From positions 4,850,001 to 4,914,000 of the forward strand of contig NC_064437.1 of the NCBI RefSeq assembly GCF_023343835.1: DNA of 64,000 nucleotides, given 5' to 3'. Every line of letters starts with the position of its first letter. The stretch's first letter is position 1. Below, one piece after another: positions 10,461-24,531 of this stretch. Both the position numbers and the translations under genes were made by a program. The notes beneath the pieces were generated by a model, which saw nothing but the letters and a program-made list of their open reading frames with translations, was not told the DNA's origin and did not search any database. This DNA is from Lagopus muta. Lineage: Eukaryota > Chordata > Aves > Galliformes > Phasianidae.

Positions 10461-13319
10461 TCGCTGTGAGCCGTGCGTGGTAGCGCTGTATGGTGTTCGT
10501 GTCGCCCTTCTGTGACCTGAATTCTGCGGCCCCGCTGTCACGCAGCCCGATTTGGGGTTACAGCACCCCAAAGAAAGAGGCTTTCCCGTTCTTTGTTCCG
10601 TTTCTCGAGGGGGGAGATTTCTTGGAAGATGGCCGTAAGCAAAGAGCCACAAGGGGCGGTTTTGTGCTGTTCTCTCCACAGAAGTTCCGAAACGTTCTGG
10701 ACGACAACAGGGATGTTCCCACAGGAGTTCATCATTGGCTTTCCCAAACGTGTGACCATCAGCAAAGTGGCGATCCAGTGCTACCTGGGTAAGGGCTCCT
10801 GGAGCAGCAAGTGGCTCACGTTCAGGGCACACGTCTGCTCAGCTATACCTCCTCAAAGCACCGTTTTTTTATTGAACAGTCACATTTAGCACACTAATAC
10901 ATCACAGAACCATTAAGGCTGGAAAAGACCTTTCAGATCCCCACCCCCCCTTTGCCCACGTCCCTCAGTGCCACATCCCCATGGCTCTGGAACGCCTCAT
11001 GGATGGTGACCCCTCACCGCTCCCTGGGCAGCTGAGCATCACTGTTCTTCCTGAGAAGAAATATCTCCTGACACCCAACCTGAACCTCCCCTGAATAATA
11101 AAGATACAGCTTAACAAAACAGTTGTCCTCCACATCTGTTTTGCTTCTGTAGATGTTTCAGAAAAGATGGATAATCGGCCCCACCTGCATACTGTATTAT
11201 TGCAGCACCTTAAGGTTATCTTCTGTAGCACAGTGATGTCTGATCCATTTTATAGACAGAACTGCAGTACTTACTGTTTTAATGATTAATTCTGAGCATT
11301 GACTTTTATAATTTTACTTCTTAAAGTAAAGACCAAAAGGACTGACCTGAGGTCAGAGCATGGGGACAGGCGCTTGGCCATCAGCTGGCAACTTGTCATT
11401 GGTTGTCTGCCCTCAAACGTGAGCGTGGTGTTTGTCTCATAGTCCTGTGCCCTACGATAGAGCAGGAATTAATTGTAAGATGCTCTGTAGATGAAACATC
11501 ATGCAATAAACTTAAAGATCGGTGAGCCTCAGGGTTTATGTTGATATTTTAAATGCATATGTATTTTAGTGCGGACCTTAAGGATTGAAAGAAGCGTATC
11601 AAAAGACCCAGTAGACTTTGAAGAGTGCATTGAAAAAGGTAAGGTTCTGAGCCTGAAGTGGTTCTAGCCCCAGAACAGTGTCATGCTTTGGTAGAGCCTT
11701 GTCCCCTACATTTCTTTTGTTATTTTCAGTTAGTGTTGGTTGGTCTTTTCTATGATGTATTTCACAGGAATCCCAATTTCCTTGCAGAAGTTCCTGGTGA
11801 CATTATACTGGGGGTAGTCCTTGCAGTCAGGTATTTACGTTTTGACAACAGTTGCCTGAAACACTTTGGTGCTGACTGGAGGGATCTGTCTCTTCTCACT
11901 GAACAGTGTCACATTTTTGGAGTTCCCCATCTGTATCCCCAAACATCCACTGAAAACATGGATGCTGGAAAATAGCCGGGCTTCCTCTCATGTAGCCTCA
12001 TGCTGTGCAGTGCCATTTTCTCAGCTTGAAAACTGCCTTTTCAGATGGCTAATGGTTAACAAATGTACTGGGTAACAGTGCATTTTTTGCTTTCTTGTAA
12101 GGTCAAGTCTTAATTTGATGCCTTTGATTAAAAATGCAGCATATAAAATTATGCTGCTTAGATTTTAGGGAGGTTCTGTTGATCCGCACAGATGAAACTA
12201 CCCTGTTTATTGTTACTGATGCACTTTTAATTTTTCAGTGAGTCCTTTTAGCTCCATGTGTGTTTGTTGGGCGTTTGTATCAGGCTTGATTATTTTGTTA
12301 GAAGTTAATTTAATAGACAATTAAGTACATTTTACGAGCGCTGATAGGCTGCTGAGCTGTTTGGAGATGTAGAGTGCTGTACAAGGGTTACAGGCATTAC
12401 TTGTACACTCTTTCATTTAAAAAATTGAAACCAGACTCATATGGTATAATAGAGTGCCTTTTCCTGCTTTGTTATGTATTCTTTTAAATGCCCCTTGGGT
12501 GATGTCCTACAAAACAGTGTAATGAGTTGTATTTTTACACTGGGATATTGCAGAAAGTATTTGTTCTCTTAAATCACCTTGTAAAGAACAATTTCTGTGT
12601 GTTGTATCAGTTCACGGTCCTTACATTCTCATGGACTCTTATTCTGGTGGACATTTTTCACAGCACTGCACCCTGTTCCTTATTATTTGCTGAAAAAAAA
12701 AATGTATTTTCTAGATTTGCAACACACAGAAGGACAGCTTCAAATGGAAGAGTTTCCAGTGAGTATACATGGGATGCACCATGGTGCTTCATGGGGTAGG
12801 ATGTCTAAGCTGGGTGTAAGCTATGACGAAAACGCGATCGTTGCCAAGCTGACATGAGATGTAGGGATTTATCAGTTGTGGACTGTCATTGCCTTTGCTG
12901 CTGCTTCTCTGTTGACTGTGGTGTGAAATTGCACCTGCATACTGCTCCTAAGTGAGTGACAGAGCTCTCTCCAGAAGAGTGGCAGTGTGTCCTCCCTCAG
13001 CTGTTGTCTTGAGGGCGGCAGTATTAAGGGTGGGAAGGGACAGCTGTTTGGAACTGCTCTCGTCTGAAGAAGCTCTGAAGCTGCATGTACTAGAAGAACT
13101 TACCTGACATTTAGGAAATAATCATCTCTATCTTTGTAACACACTTCTGCAAGTAGTTTGATAGTTCTGTTACTACTGGGAATGAGCTGACGTTGTGTTT
13201 TTTCTTTACAGCTTCCTGATTTCCAGGCCACTTATTTGCGATTCATCATCAAATCTGCCTTCGATCACTTTGTATCAGTGCACAGGGTGATGGCAGAGGG
13301 CACAGCAGAAGACACTTAA
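10310..13319 (+). CDS. HSPB11: HSPB11 / IFT25, intraflagellar transport protein 25
   Basis: The five exons are 10310-10407, 10682-10788, 11570-11638, 12715-12758 and 13212-13319, joined in phase to 426 bases (141 aa plus stop); human is 144 aa. IFT25 pairs with IFT27 in the IFT-B complex and helps export Hedgehog components and BBSome cargo from cilia. Despite the HSPB name it is not an alpha-crystallin but a jelly-roll (galactose-binding/DOC-like) beta-sandwich. Diagnostic segments are ETFWTTTGMFPQEFIIGF in exon 2, SVSKDPVDFEECIEK in exon 3, DLQHTEGQLQMEEFP in exon 4 and ATYLRFIIKSAFDHFVSVH in exon 5. The start ATG sits in the CpG island and gives the expected N-terminus (MRAADWCLSAAGAALVMATS). 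Intron 2 carries a reversed CR1 fragment. Confidence 0.96.
10892..11098 (-). mobile_element. CR1 LINE 3' fragment (reversed) in HSPB11 intron 2
   Basis: The + strand reads as the reverse complement of a CR1 3' end: CACAGAACCATTAAGGCTGG, then AAAAGACCTTTCAGATC, a GATGGTGACCCCTCACC block, CTCCCTGGGCAGC, and an ATCTCCTGACACCCAACCTG block. It is about 200 bases, truncated and diverged. The length is limited to the final part of the element. Confidence 0.85.
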
Positions 13320-13400
13320 GTCTGGCTTAAATTTGTACCTCATCTTTTTGGTTTTATATTTTGATATCTCTGTCAAAGGAAATATTTATTACAAGGTAGT

Positions 13401-13406
13401 ATTAAA
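13401..13406 (+). terminator. HSPB11: Poly(A) signal ATTAAA, probable HSPB11 3' end
   Basis: This variant hexamer ATTAAA lies about 80 bases after the HSPB11 stop. Other ATTAAA copies occur further on (around 13579), so this is the nearest candidate rather than a proven site. The convergent DIO1 transcript ends about 380 bases to the right. Confidence 0.45.
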
Positions 13407-13795
13407 GTGTTTTTGAAGATACAGAGGTAGTACGTGTTAACCATCAGTTTATTATATTGAACACAGTGCTCTCATTAATTGTATTAACAGATTTTATAAC
13501 CTAGAGTGTTAAAAAAACTTGAATGTAACCAGACCCATTTAAATAACTGTGTTTAGCTCAGGCTTTCTTAATACATGAATTAAAACTCATTTTTCTGTGA
13601 GATGTTTCCCTTGCATTCTGAGTAGAAAAGGTGCAAAAAACTTAAATGTCAAAGAAGCTCTTCAGAAGTTCTTAAATTGGAAATTTTCTCATCAACTCAA
13701 ACTGTTTAATAGGATGAATGGAAGCTACTAGTGCTTGTAAATAACCAGGAGGAAAAAAACGAGCGAGAACCATGGTGGTCTGAAAGGTTTGTTTG

Positions 13796-13801
13796 TTTAT
13801 T
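13796..13801 (-). terminator. DIO1: Poly(A) signal AATAAA for DIO1
   Basis: TTTATT on the + strand reads AATAAA on the - strand, 50 bases downstream of the SECIS element. A 3' end here would include the SECIS, as required for selenocysteine insertion, and stop short of the HSPB11 terminal exon. Confidence 0.65.
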
Positions 13802-13835
13802 TGTTTCCATGATTGAGACCAATCCTTTGCTTCTA

Positions 13836-13905
13836 AAAATATTTTATAAAATCAGGTCACAGCTGTCTGTGCTTTATGCTGTGACCGTCATAACAAATAT
13901 TATAG
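13836..13905 (-). promoter_or_regulatory. DIO1: SECIS element of DIO1 3' UTR
   Basis: On the - strand the core at 13891-13851 reads ATGA, then C, then GGTCACAGC, a 14-base apical loop (ATAAAGCACAGACA) holding the unpaired adenines, then GCTGTGACC and TGAT. The 9-bp helix GGTCACAGC/GCTGTGACC is perfect, the ATGA/TGAT non-Watson-Crick quartet is intact, and the apical adenines lie about 12 bases after the quartet, as in eukaryotic SECIS elements. Flanking A/T-rich arms (ATATTT and AAATAT) can form the lower stem. It lies about 470 bases downstream of the DIO1 stop codon and directs decoding of the in-frame TGA at 16177-16179. Confidence 0.95.
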
Positions 13906-14356
13906 AAACAAATGTCAAGAGATTGTCTCATTCAGAAGCCTTCTAAAGTGAGTGAAACTGAATGTTTAGAAAAATGGTGTGTATACAAGAGAGAGAGAAA
14001 CTTACTAATGTGAAATCAGTTGTTTTGCATGAAATGGGCTCTTGCAAATGGCACCACCCCTAAGGCTTGTCCTGCACCGTAGGAATGTGGGTGCTGGTAT
14101 CCAGACATAACAGCTCAATGGATTCCAGTGGCGCAGGAAGATGGACGTAAGCGCAGCAGCTGTGACAGACCTGAACATCTCCAGACACACGATGATGAAC
14201 CACGTTACAGATGGTCTTCAAATGCACGTACATTATTCTCTTTCTAGTTGTTTCTAGTATCTTGAGATTTTGGGTTTTTAACTCTTAGGTCTATGGAAAC
14301 TGATCCATTGAGCTTTTACATCCAGATAGTCTTTGCTCTGATGTCCTCTTCTTTTT

Positions 14357-17300
14357 CTATTTCAGTTTTTCCAGGATGGTGCGTATTTCCTGGGGGTGGT
14401 AATTCCAAGGCCCCACTCCTCCCTGCAAAGGCAATGAAGTTATACAGTGAAGCTCAAACACACAGAGCAGAAGTCTTTATAGCTCAGTGCTTAAGGCGGG
14501 TGGCTGTGCTTGGGCTTCCTTTGCTTGGCAGCCGTTGTGCAGGAGATGGTGTGTGCACAAGTCACACCCTGCTGTGTAACTGGGACAGGGCCCGTGTCTG
14601 GCTCCTGGAGCTGGGGAGTGTGCCTGGATCTTGCATTTAGATGTAGCTAGGTTTTCTAATAAGCCACAAGATAAATATTTGAGCAGGACTGAGGTGTACA
14701 TTAAATATGTACATTGTGAAGGCCCAGACTGGTTTTGCTGCAAGTCCTTTTTTTCCACTATGGTTACAATGAATTGTGAAACGACTAGCTATGAAACAGA
14801 GTGAAATACTGACTGCTGAATAGAATGTAAGACATTCTTATTTTAACAGTTGAGGATCTCAGTATGTTGTGCTCGTTATCGTTGGTGGTTTTTACCTTGT
14901 AGATAACATTCCCTGCTTGAAGTACATACAGTCTTTCTGGCAGTGCTGCATATTTTGAACTGCTCAGGTTTTCCATTGTGTCTAAAACCACTGGACATAA
15001 GGGATTCTTTTGCTGAAGAAATTGTGCTGCAGTTTTTCGATCCTCAAGGCTTCTGTGATTTTTAATAACAGCATTGTTTTTGAAGGCCCATCCATCTAAA
15101 GCAAATGAGAAAGGTATTCAGCAGTGCAGTTCAGGTGTTGGGGTAGAGATGTACTGTGTCATGTATTGCAGTTTACTCCTGACAACAAAATTTGCTATGA
15201 AATGAGAAGTCCTTCTTAGAGCGTGAGAATGGTACAGCTTTGAAAATAAATGATCCCAAGTTTCTTTACTCTGAACAAACAGTATTCCCATTTGTCCTGG
15301 ATTCAGAAACACCAGGTGTATTTTAGCTGAAATTTTCCCACCTAAGCCCAGAAGGATACCAGGTATGGGAGCTACAGCCCACCTGGATAAAGTTTGCCAA
15401 AATTAGTGCTGCAGAGAAGGGGGTTTTTAAATAAGAAGTCATGATATTAGCTGCTCCCTGCTCACTTAGCACAGTTTCAGCAATAGCACCATTCATTCAG
15501 CTTGACTCTACCATTTAAGCCTATAAAAAAACCAACTCCAATCTGGGATAAATACACTGGGTAGAAGGCACATCCTCCTCCTTCAGAAATATTCAGATAC
15601 ACATTTGCATACAAGTTCCTAGGAAAGGAGAAACATGTAAACCATTTTAATGACTGGAGTCTGCATCTCAACTACTGTAAATAACGTGTTGTTAAAAAAG
15701 TTATGTTTTAGAAAACCACCTCAATCACGGGCTAAAAATCTCTGCCAGTGTCTTAGCTCAGTGTAGATAAATACGTGTATGCTCTATTTTTCCCCAGAGG
15801 AGCTGTACTAAGACCAGGAGGAAGTTTTGCACAGCTTTAACTGTGTGCTTTGCTTCACAGAGATGAGTGTCTTCAGCGGCAGCGCCTCGAGTCAGATGTG
15901 TGAGTGAAGTCCTTGGGGAATCAAGGGCAAAAATTGCTGCCTAGGTTCAATGTTACCGTCATTGATTCTTGATTGTTTGCAGTTCCCTGCTCTGCTAAAT
16001 TACTTTTCTTCCTAAAGGGAATGTTATATATCAAAAGTTTTGGTAGGTGCTGATGTGATTATTTGTACTGTACCTACTGCGTGAGCTTCTTCAATGTAGA
16101 TGATAAGGAAATCTGCTACAGAGCTGAAATCTTTGACGAGTTTGTTGAACTCATGAAAGTGTAACATAAATGAAGGTCAGGTGCAGCTTCCAAAATTGAG
16201 GATTAAAGGTCGGTTATCTGGAAGAAAATCATAGGACACTTTGTGGTTACATTGATGGAGGGAGGAAGGACAGAACTAAATTAATACACTGAGTTGAGCC
16301 TCTGCCACAGTGTTTCCTGTGTGACTAAATCACTTGTCACGTAACTTTCTTCCTAGGACATTGAAACTGATAGCAGAACATCTGTATCACCAGGTTTCTC
16401 TACAAAACAAGCATAAGGATGCTTGCTTTTCATAGGCTGGAGCTGACTGGTGCAGGTTCCATCCAACAGTGAGCTTAACCAGGGAGCATCCTTTCCTGTG
16501 TAACACCTGGCAAAGGCAGAATGTACCCTATAGACAGATGTCTTCCCTTGTGTTATCGTCACAAGAACCGTTTCTCAAGCTACCAGCATTCCGGCTTAGG
16601 GATCAAAAGTGGATGTACAGGATGTGGCACCTCACAGCCTCCTTGACATCCTTCATGTGAAGGAATTTTAAAAAGTATTACCTGTGATCGTTCTGGGAAG
16701 TTTCCTGAAGGACACTGATTCAGAGATGGATGTCTAAGCACAAATTATGAATTCTTTTAATGAACCTTCCGGACATTTTTTTTGTGGTGTCATTTGTAGC
16801 TCAGCTGAGTGAAAGCTGCAGCCCTCTCAGTCATGCATCACAGGCTTGCATGCTTTCAATGTATTTCTGCAATTTCCTGTCCAAACAGAACTTGGCTTAT
16901 ATATTTATCAAACTAATGCTACCCAAGCCTGGGGCAGAAGTATCTATGCAGTTGCTTACAAATTAGCACATGCGTACCCACATTTGCTAGCATCTGTTCA
17001 ATTGATTGCAGGGTTCAGTTTAAGAAAACTTGCAGGATTTTTAGTCTGTGGTCATGCTAGATTATCTCAAGTGCATTCAAGATGTTCCTTCTGGCTGAGT
17101 TTAGCTTCACAAGCTGCTGCTAGCATAGATTTGCATCTTAAAGAAGCTAAAAAACAGGGTGCCTTCCTGTAGGTACTGTGTATGTACTGCTATTTCTATC
17201 TTGCAACTCTGTTTTATTTCTCTGTCTTTATATATACACATATAAATTAGAAAAGCAGAGCTGGAGAAGGATTTAATCCCTCCCATGGAGACAGAGACTG

Positions 17301-18136
17301 CAGCTTAATGATTAATTCCACGTTCTACAGAGATTTCAGTGGGAGGCAGAGGACAAAGTACAAAGCAACTTCTGCTTAATTTCTAGCTCCTTTAAATCTG
17401 CAAAAACACCCTGTGCTTTCTAGGCTTTAGCCTGGCTTCTGGGACTTTCCTTATGTGCAGGCAATGCCAGCCAACGGTCGTGACTCACTGCATATGGTTC
17501 TGATTCTGGGTCTTATCTTCTGAAGAGAAACAATTATCTTGGCTTTCAGGATTTCTAGGAAGGGACAGGCTTTTGCAAGATCTCTATGAGCTCACTGGCG
17601 TGCAGGGATATTGTATGTGGGACAATGAGCTGGTTACTTCAAGGGATGAAGAGGCAGAGAGCTGAGAGTGCACGGCACAGCAGCCCAAGGTAACAGCATT
17701 CATTTGAAGGCAGAAATGCACTGCTTGTCCCCGACCCCTCGGCAGCCTCTTGTCCTCATATATCCTTCTAACAACCCCAAACCGGTACAAGGGTGATGTA
17801 CTGACCTCGCATGAAACTCAAGAGCTGCCGGATCTCCCCATTTAGAGCCACCACCGGTGTGTTGGGAGCAGGGTGTCCCTCGTAGGCTTCGTCCTCCAGC
17901 CTCCTCCACTTCACTTTCAGCACAAAGAGCAAATACTGGAAGCTGAAAAAAGTCGGACCCCAGTTTTCGTAGCTGAACTTTGGGTTCTGATTCATTCTGC
18001 TCTTTTCTCCCAGCTTTAGGATGTATCTTTTCATGGTGTCGGGGAACAGGATCATCGTGGTTTTACCAACAACAACAGACAGAGTAACCTGCAAAAGAAT
18101 CAGGAGTTTCTGTAGTAGCACCCTGATGCTGAACAT
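14357..18136 (-). CDS. DIO1: DIO1, type I iodothyronine deiodinase (selenoprotein)
   Basis: The four coding exons in transcript order are 18136-17806, 16217-16074, 15095-14896 and 14422-14357, totalling 741 bases: 246 aa with selenocysteine at residue 124. DIO1 removes iodine from the outer or inner ring of thyroid hormones (T4 to T3, rT3 clearance) at the plasma membrane of liver and kidney. Exon 1 encodes an N-terminal membrane segment ([19 protein letters not shown]) and the linker ending LLSFMR. Exon 2 encodes the thioredoxin-fold active site [12 protein letters not shown]-Sec-PSFM and the deiodinase-specific [11 protein letters not shown] insertion, completed in exon 3. Exon 3 contains [18 protein letters not shown], and exon 4 contains [18 protein letters not shown] before TAG. 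The TGA is not a break: a complete SECIS lies in the 3' UTR. After Sec the sequence has LHFHEF where human has FKFDQF. A weak TATA-like element (ATATAAAAA on the - strand) is at 18489-18497. The gene lies between HSPB11 and YIPF1 on the opposite strand, as in human. Confidence 0.97.
16177..16179 (-). other. DIO1: In-frame TGA selenocysteine codon of DIO1
   Basis: TCA on the + strand gives TGA on the - strand within exon 2, between GSCT and PSFM. This is exactly the catalytic selenocysteine position of deiodinases. The reading frame continues open on both sides and through the two later exons. Confidence 0.97.
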
Positions 18137-18428
18137 CGTGCCTGAGGTCTGGCTGCTTCAAAGTGACCAAAGCGTGACAGCGAGGGCAAAGGTAGTGAGG
18201 TGGGAAAGGGGGCGGGGAGAAATTTCTAGTGTTTGGCTGAATTTCTGCCTCGTCTCGAACTGTTCTTCACTTTTAAGTGGGCTCCAGCGCCTGCCTGAGC
18301 GAGGAGCCCGCAGCTGCACTGCCCCCATTCACAGCAAGGCAGCAAGGCAGAGGTTCCTGGTGCAGCTCACAGATGTGTACATCATTAATGAAGCGGGGTG
18401 CTTTCCCCGGTTAAAAGTAAGAATTGGA

Positions 18429-18570
18429 TCATACGTACGAAGTATGTACAAATTATACATGCACGCACGTGTATGTATGTCATGTTTATTTTTATATGGC
18501 GCACTGAAACGTACATCTACGTTCTCGTAGCTCCGTAAGCTATACGCGCAGGTACGTACGCACTTACTAC
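18429..18570. repeat. Alternating purine-pyrimidine, TACGTA-rich low-complexity tract
   Basis: This stretch upstream of DIO1 is dominated by alternating TACGTACG, GTATGTACA, GCACGCACGTGTATGTATG and GGTACGTACGCAC motifs with several small palindromes (ACGT, GTAC). It precedes the CpG island shared with YIPF1. It is a simple-sequence feature with no clear repeat unit. Confidence 0.6.
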
Positions 18571-19129
18571 ACAGACGCCGCAGCCCTTAACCCTTTCCTG
18601 GCACAGTCCCTGCAGCGCTCAGAGCGCCGGGGCGCGCGCAGCCAGAGGGGCGGGCAGCCCGTGATTGGGGCCGCGGTCCCTTTATGGGGGCGGGCAGTAG
18701 CGGAAGAGGAAGCGCCTCCGATTGGCCGGCGCGGAGCTTTACGCCAATGGGTTCTTTTCTAGCCCGCCGGGTGGGCGGGAGAAGCGAGCAGCGGAGCTGC
18801 CGATTGGCTGTCGCGGCGCAGTTCCTGCCGCGTCTTTAAGGGTGACGAAGGCCGCGGTTGGGCAAGGGGTTGGAGAGCAAAGGTGCGGGGCTGGGTAGGG
18901 CGGTGCGGCGCTCCCTGGGGAAGCGGGTGAGGCGGGCGGCCTGGGGGGGAGGCGGGGCGGCCGGTCGGTGGCCTCCGTCAGCACTGCCCGCAGAAGTGAC
19001 ACCGGGGGCAGCGCCGGCGGCCCGGCCAGCGGTGCTGCGTGTGCCCGGCGGTGCTGAGCGGCCCGGCGGGGCCTTGTGCTTCCAGGAGGGTGCGGGCATC
19101 GGCAGCTGCTCCTCGGCCCGAGCGGGCGG

Positions 19130-22981
<3,852 letters not shown>

Positions 22982-23208
22982 ATAAGGTAAGATCATAGAT
23001 TTCTTACTTAAGCATCTAAAAATGTAATCCTGTCATTAGGGAACACAGGTCTTGAAACATCTCCCTTGCTACCATGGTTGAGGGTTGAACACATGAACTC
23101 CACCAAATGGGGTCTGCGTATAAATAGCATTTATTACTGTTCTGCCAGCTGGAATTCTAAATGATGGCTATGAAAATGTAAAAGACTGAGAAACAAAGAC
23201 AACAAGTT

Positions 23209-23214
23209 ATTAAA
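23209..23214 (+). terminator. YIPF1: Candidate poly(A) signal ATTAAA for YIPF1
   Basis: ATTAAA lies about 230 bases after the YIPF1 stop. A canonical AATAAA follows at 23457-23462, already inside the NDC1 CpG island. Which one is used cannot be told from sequence alone. Confidence 0.4.
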
Positions 23215-23369
23215 TAACGAGTCAGGCCGAACAGCCCTAATCATGCATGCCCAGCGCCTCTGAGGAGCCGTGAGCTCACAGGAGCTGCTTCTCTCTTCCA
23301 GGTCGTGCTGTTTCTCCACCAGTAGCTTTATTTTTTCACTGAAGAATGGGACGCGTTTGTGCACAAGAA

Positions 23370-24010
23370 GCCCTGCAGGAACTACGAGCTGCTGTGGGCG
23401 CGGGGGCTGCGCCCGGTGCCGTACGTGGCGTTCGGTCTCCCGGCTGATTCCGCCGGAATAAAGCGATGCGAAAGCTCCGTGCGCCGCTCGTTTCTCCGCC
23501 TGCGCCGCGCGGGGGATGCCGGGACTTGCAGTCCTCTCCACGTTGCGTGCCTGCTCTGCTTCCTGTCGGGGGTGGGCGGGGAAAAGGGGCGTCGCGCTCT
23601 TCCTATTGGCTGCCCCGAGCTTCCCGCCGTGCTGCGCCGGAAGCGGCGTGCGGGAGGAGGCCGTTGGGCGGCGGAGACTTTGAACGGCGCCGGGCCCGGC
23701 ATGGAGGCGGCGGCGGCGGGCCGGCAGCGGGCCCTGCTCCGCCAGGTGAGCGCGGCGCTGCCGCGACCCTTTCCTCACGTATCCTCTCCCTTCCCCGTGC
23801 CCTCCTCCCCCTCACGCCGCCTCTCCCTCAGGTGCTGGGCTGGAGGCTGGCGGCCGCCGTCGCCTGGTCCGTGCTGCTGCTGCCCGTCTGCACCGCGGCC
23901 TTCGTTCTCCTCAGCGGCGTCCAGCCCCTGCGCCCGCTGCGCTGGCTGTCCGGTACGTGCCGTGCCCTGCCCTGCCCGGCCCGCGTTCTCCCTCAGGCTT
24001 CCTCAGCGGC
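23370..24010 (+). promoter_or_regulatory. NDC1: CpG-island promoter of NDC1 with CCAAT, CDE/CHR and ZNF143-like sites
   Basis: This CpG-rich region surrounds the NDC1 start codon. Visible motifs are an ATGCCGGGACTTGCAGT ZNF143/SBS-like site at 23515-23533, an inverted CCAAT box (ATTGG) at 23605-23609, and a CDE (GGCGG, 23670-23674) followed after four bases by a CHR (TTTGAA, 23679-23684), 16 bases before the ATG at 23701. The last pair is the classic cell-cycle promoter module. No TATA box is placed near the start. Confidence 0.75.
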
Positions 24011-24497
24011 GGGTCTTCCTAGCTGGGCTTGTTTATTACTGCAGTCTTCTGAGGGCTGATTGTTTCTTTCCTTCCTTTAGATTCTTTCGATGATTTATAT
24101 ACTTCACATGTCATCTTCTGCATCCTTCTGATGTCTGCTGTGATTCTGATAATAAGCGTTTTCAACGTGGAGTTTTATGCAGGTGGGTTGCATGCTGAAC
24201 TGGCTGTGGTTCCGGTTATAAATCAGATGGGGGTGTGAGAGATTTGTTTTCACCTCTTGCAAATTTGCTTTTAGTTAACGTAGGAGGCACATAAAAGGTA
24301 TTTTTAAATAGAGGTAGCAGTCTATTTAATTACTGCTGCAGTGAGCGAGGAAAGGTGTGAAAATCGTGGGTTTGAGTCAGAAGGGGACTCAGATGGCAGC
24401 AGGAGAGGCAGCCCAGATGTGTGCATGCTTCACCGCTCCGTCCCTCTGCGTTGCTTTCTGTATCTGGTGACTGATTCCAGCTGAAAGTGTGGTGCCA

Positions 24498-24531
<34 letters not shown>

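Noticed and set aside
9139-10461. A 440-codon open frame on the - strand
   Set aside because: Its middle is the real LRRC42 exon (9323-9783). The upstream part is CpG-island 5' sequence before the true acceptor, and the downstream part is intron.
16846-17172. A 108-codon + strand open frame in DIO1 intron 1
   Set aside because: No domain, no splice context, no recognisable homology; compatible with chance.
23120-23128. TATAAATAG as a TATA box for NDC1
   Set aside because: It lies about 580 bases upstream of the coding start, outside the CpG island and inside the likely YIPF1 3' UTR.
23134-23815. Long - strand open frames over the NDC1 5' region
   Set aside because: Antisense CpG-island shadows. 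The + strand exon 1 is supported by homology.
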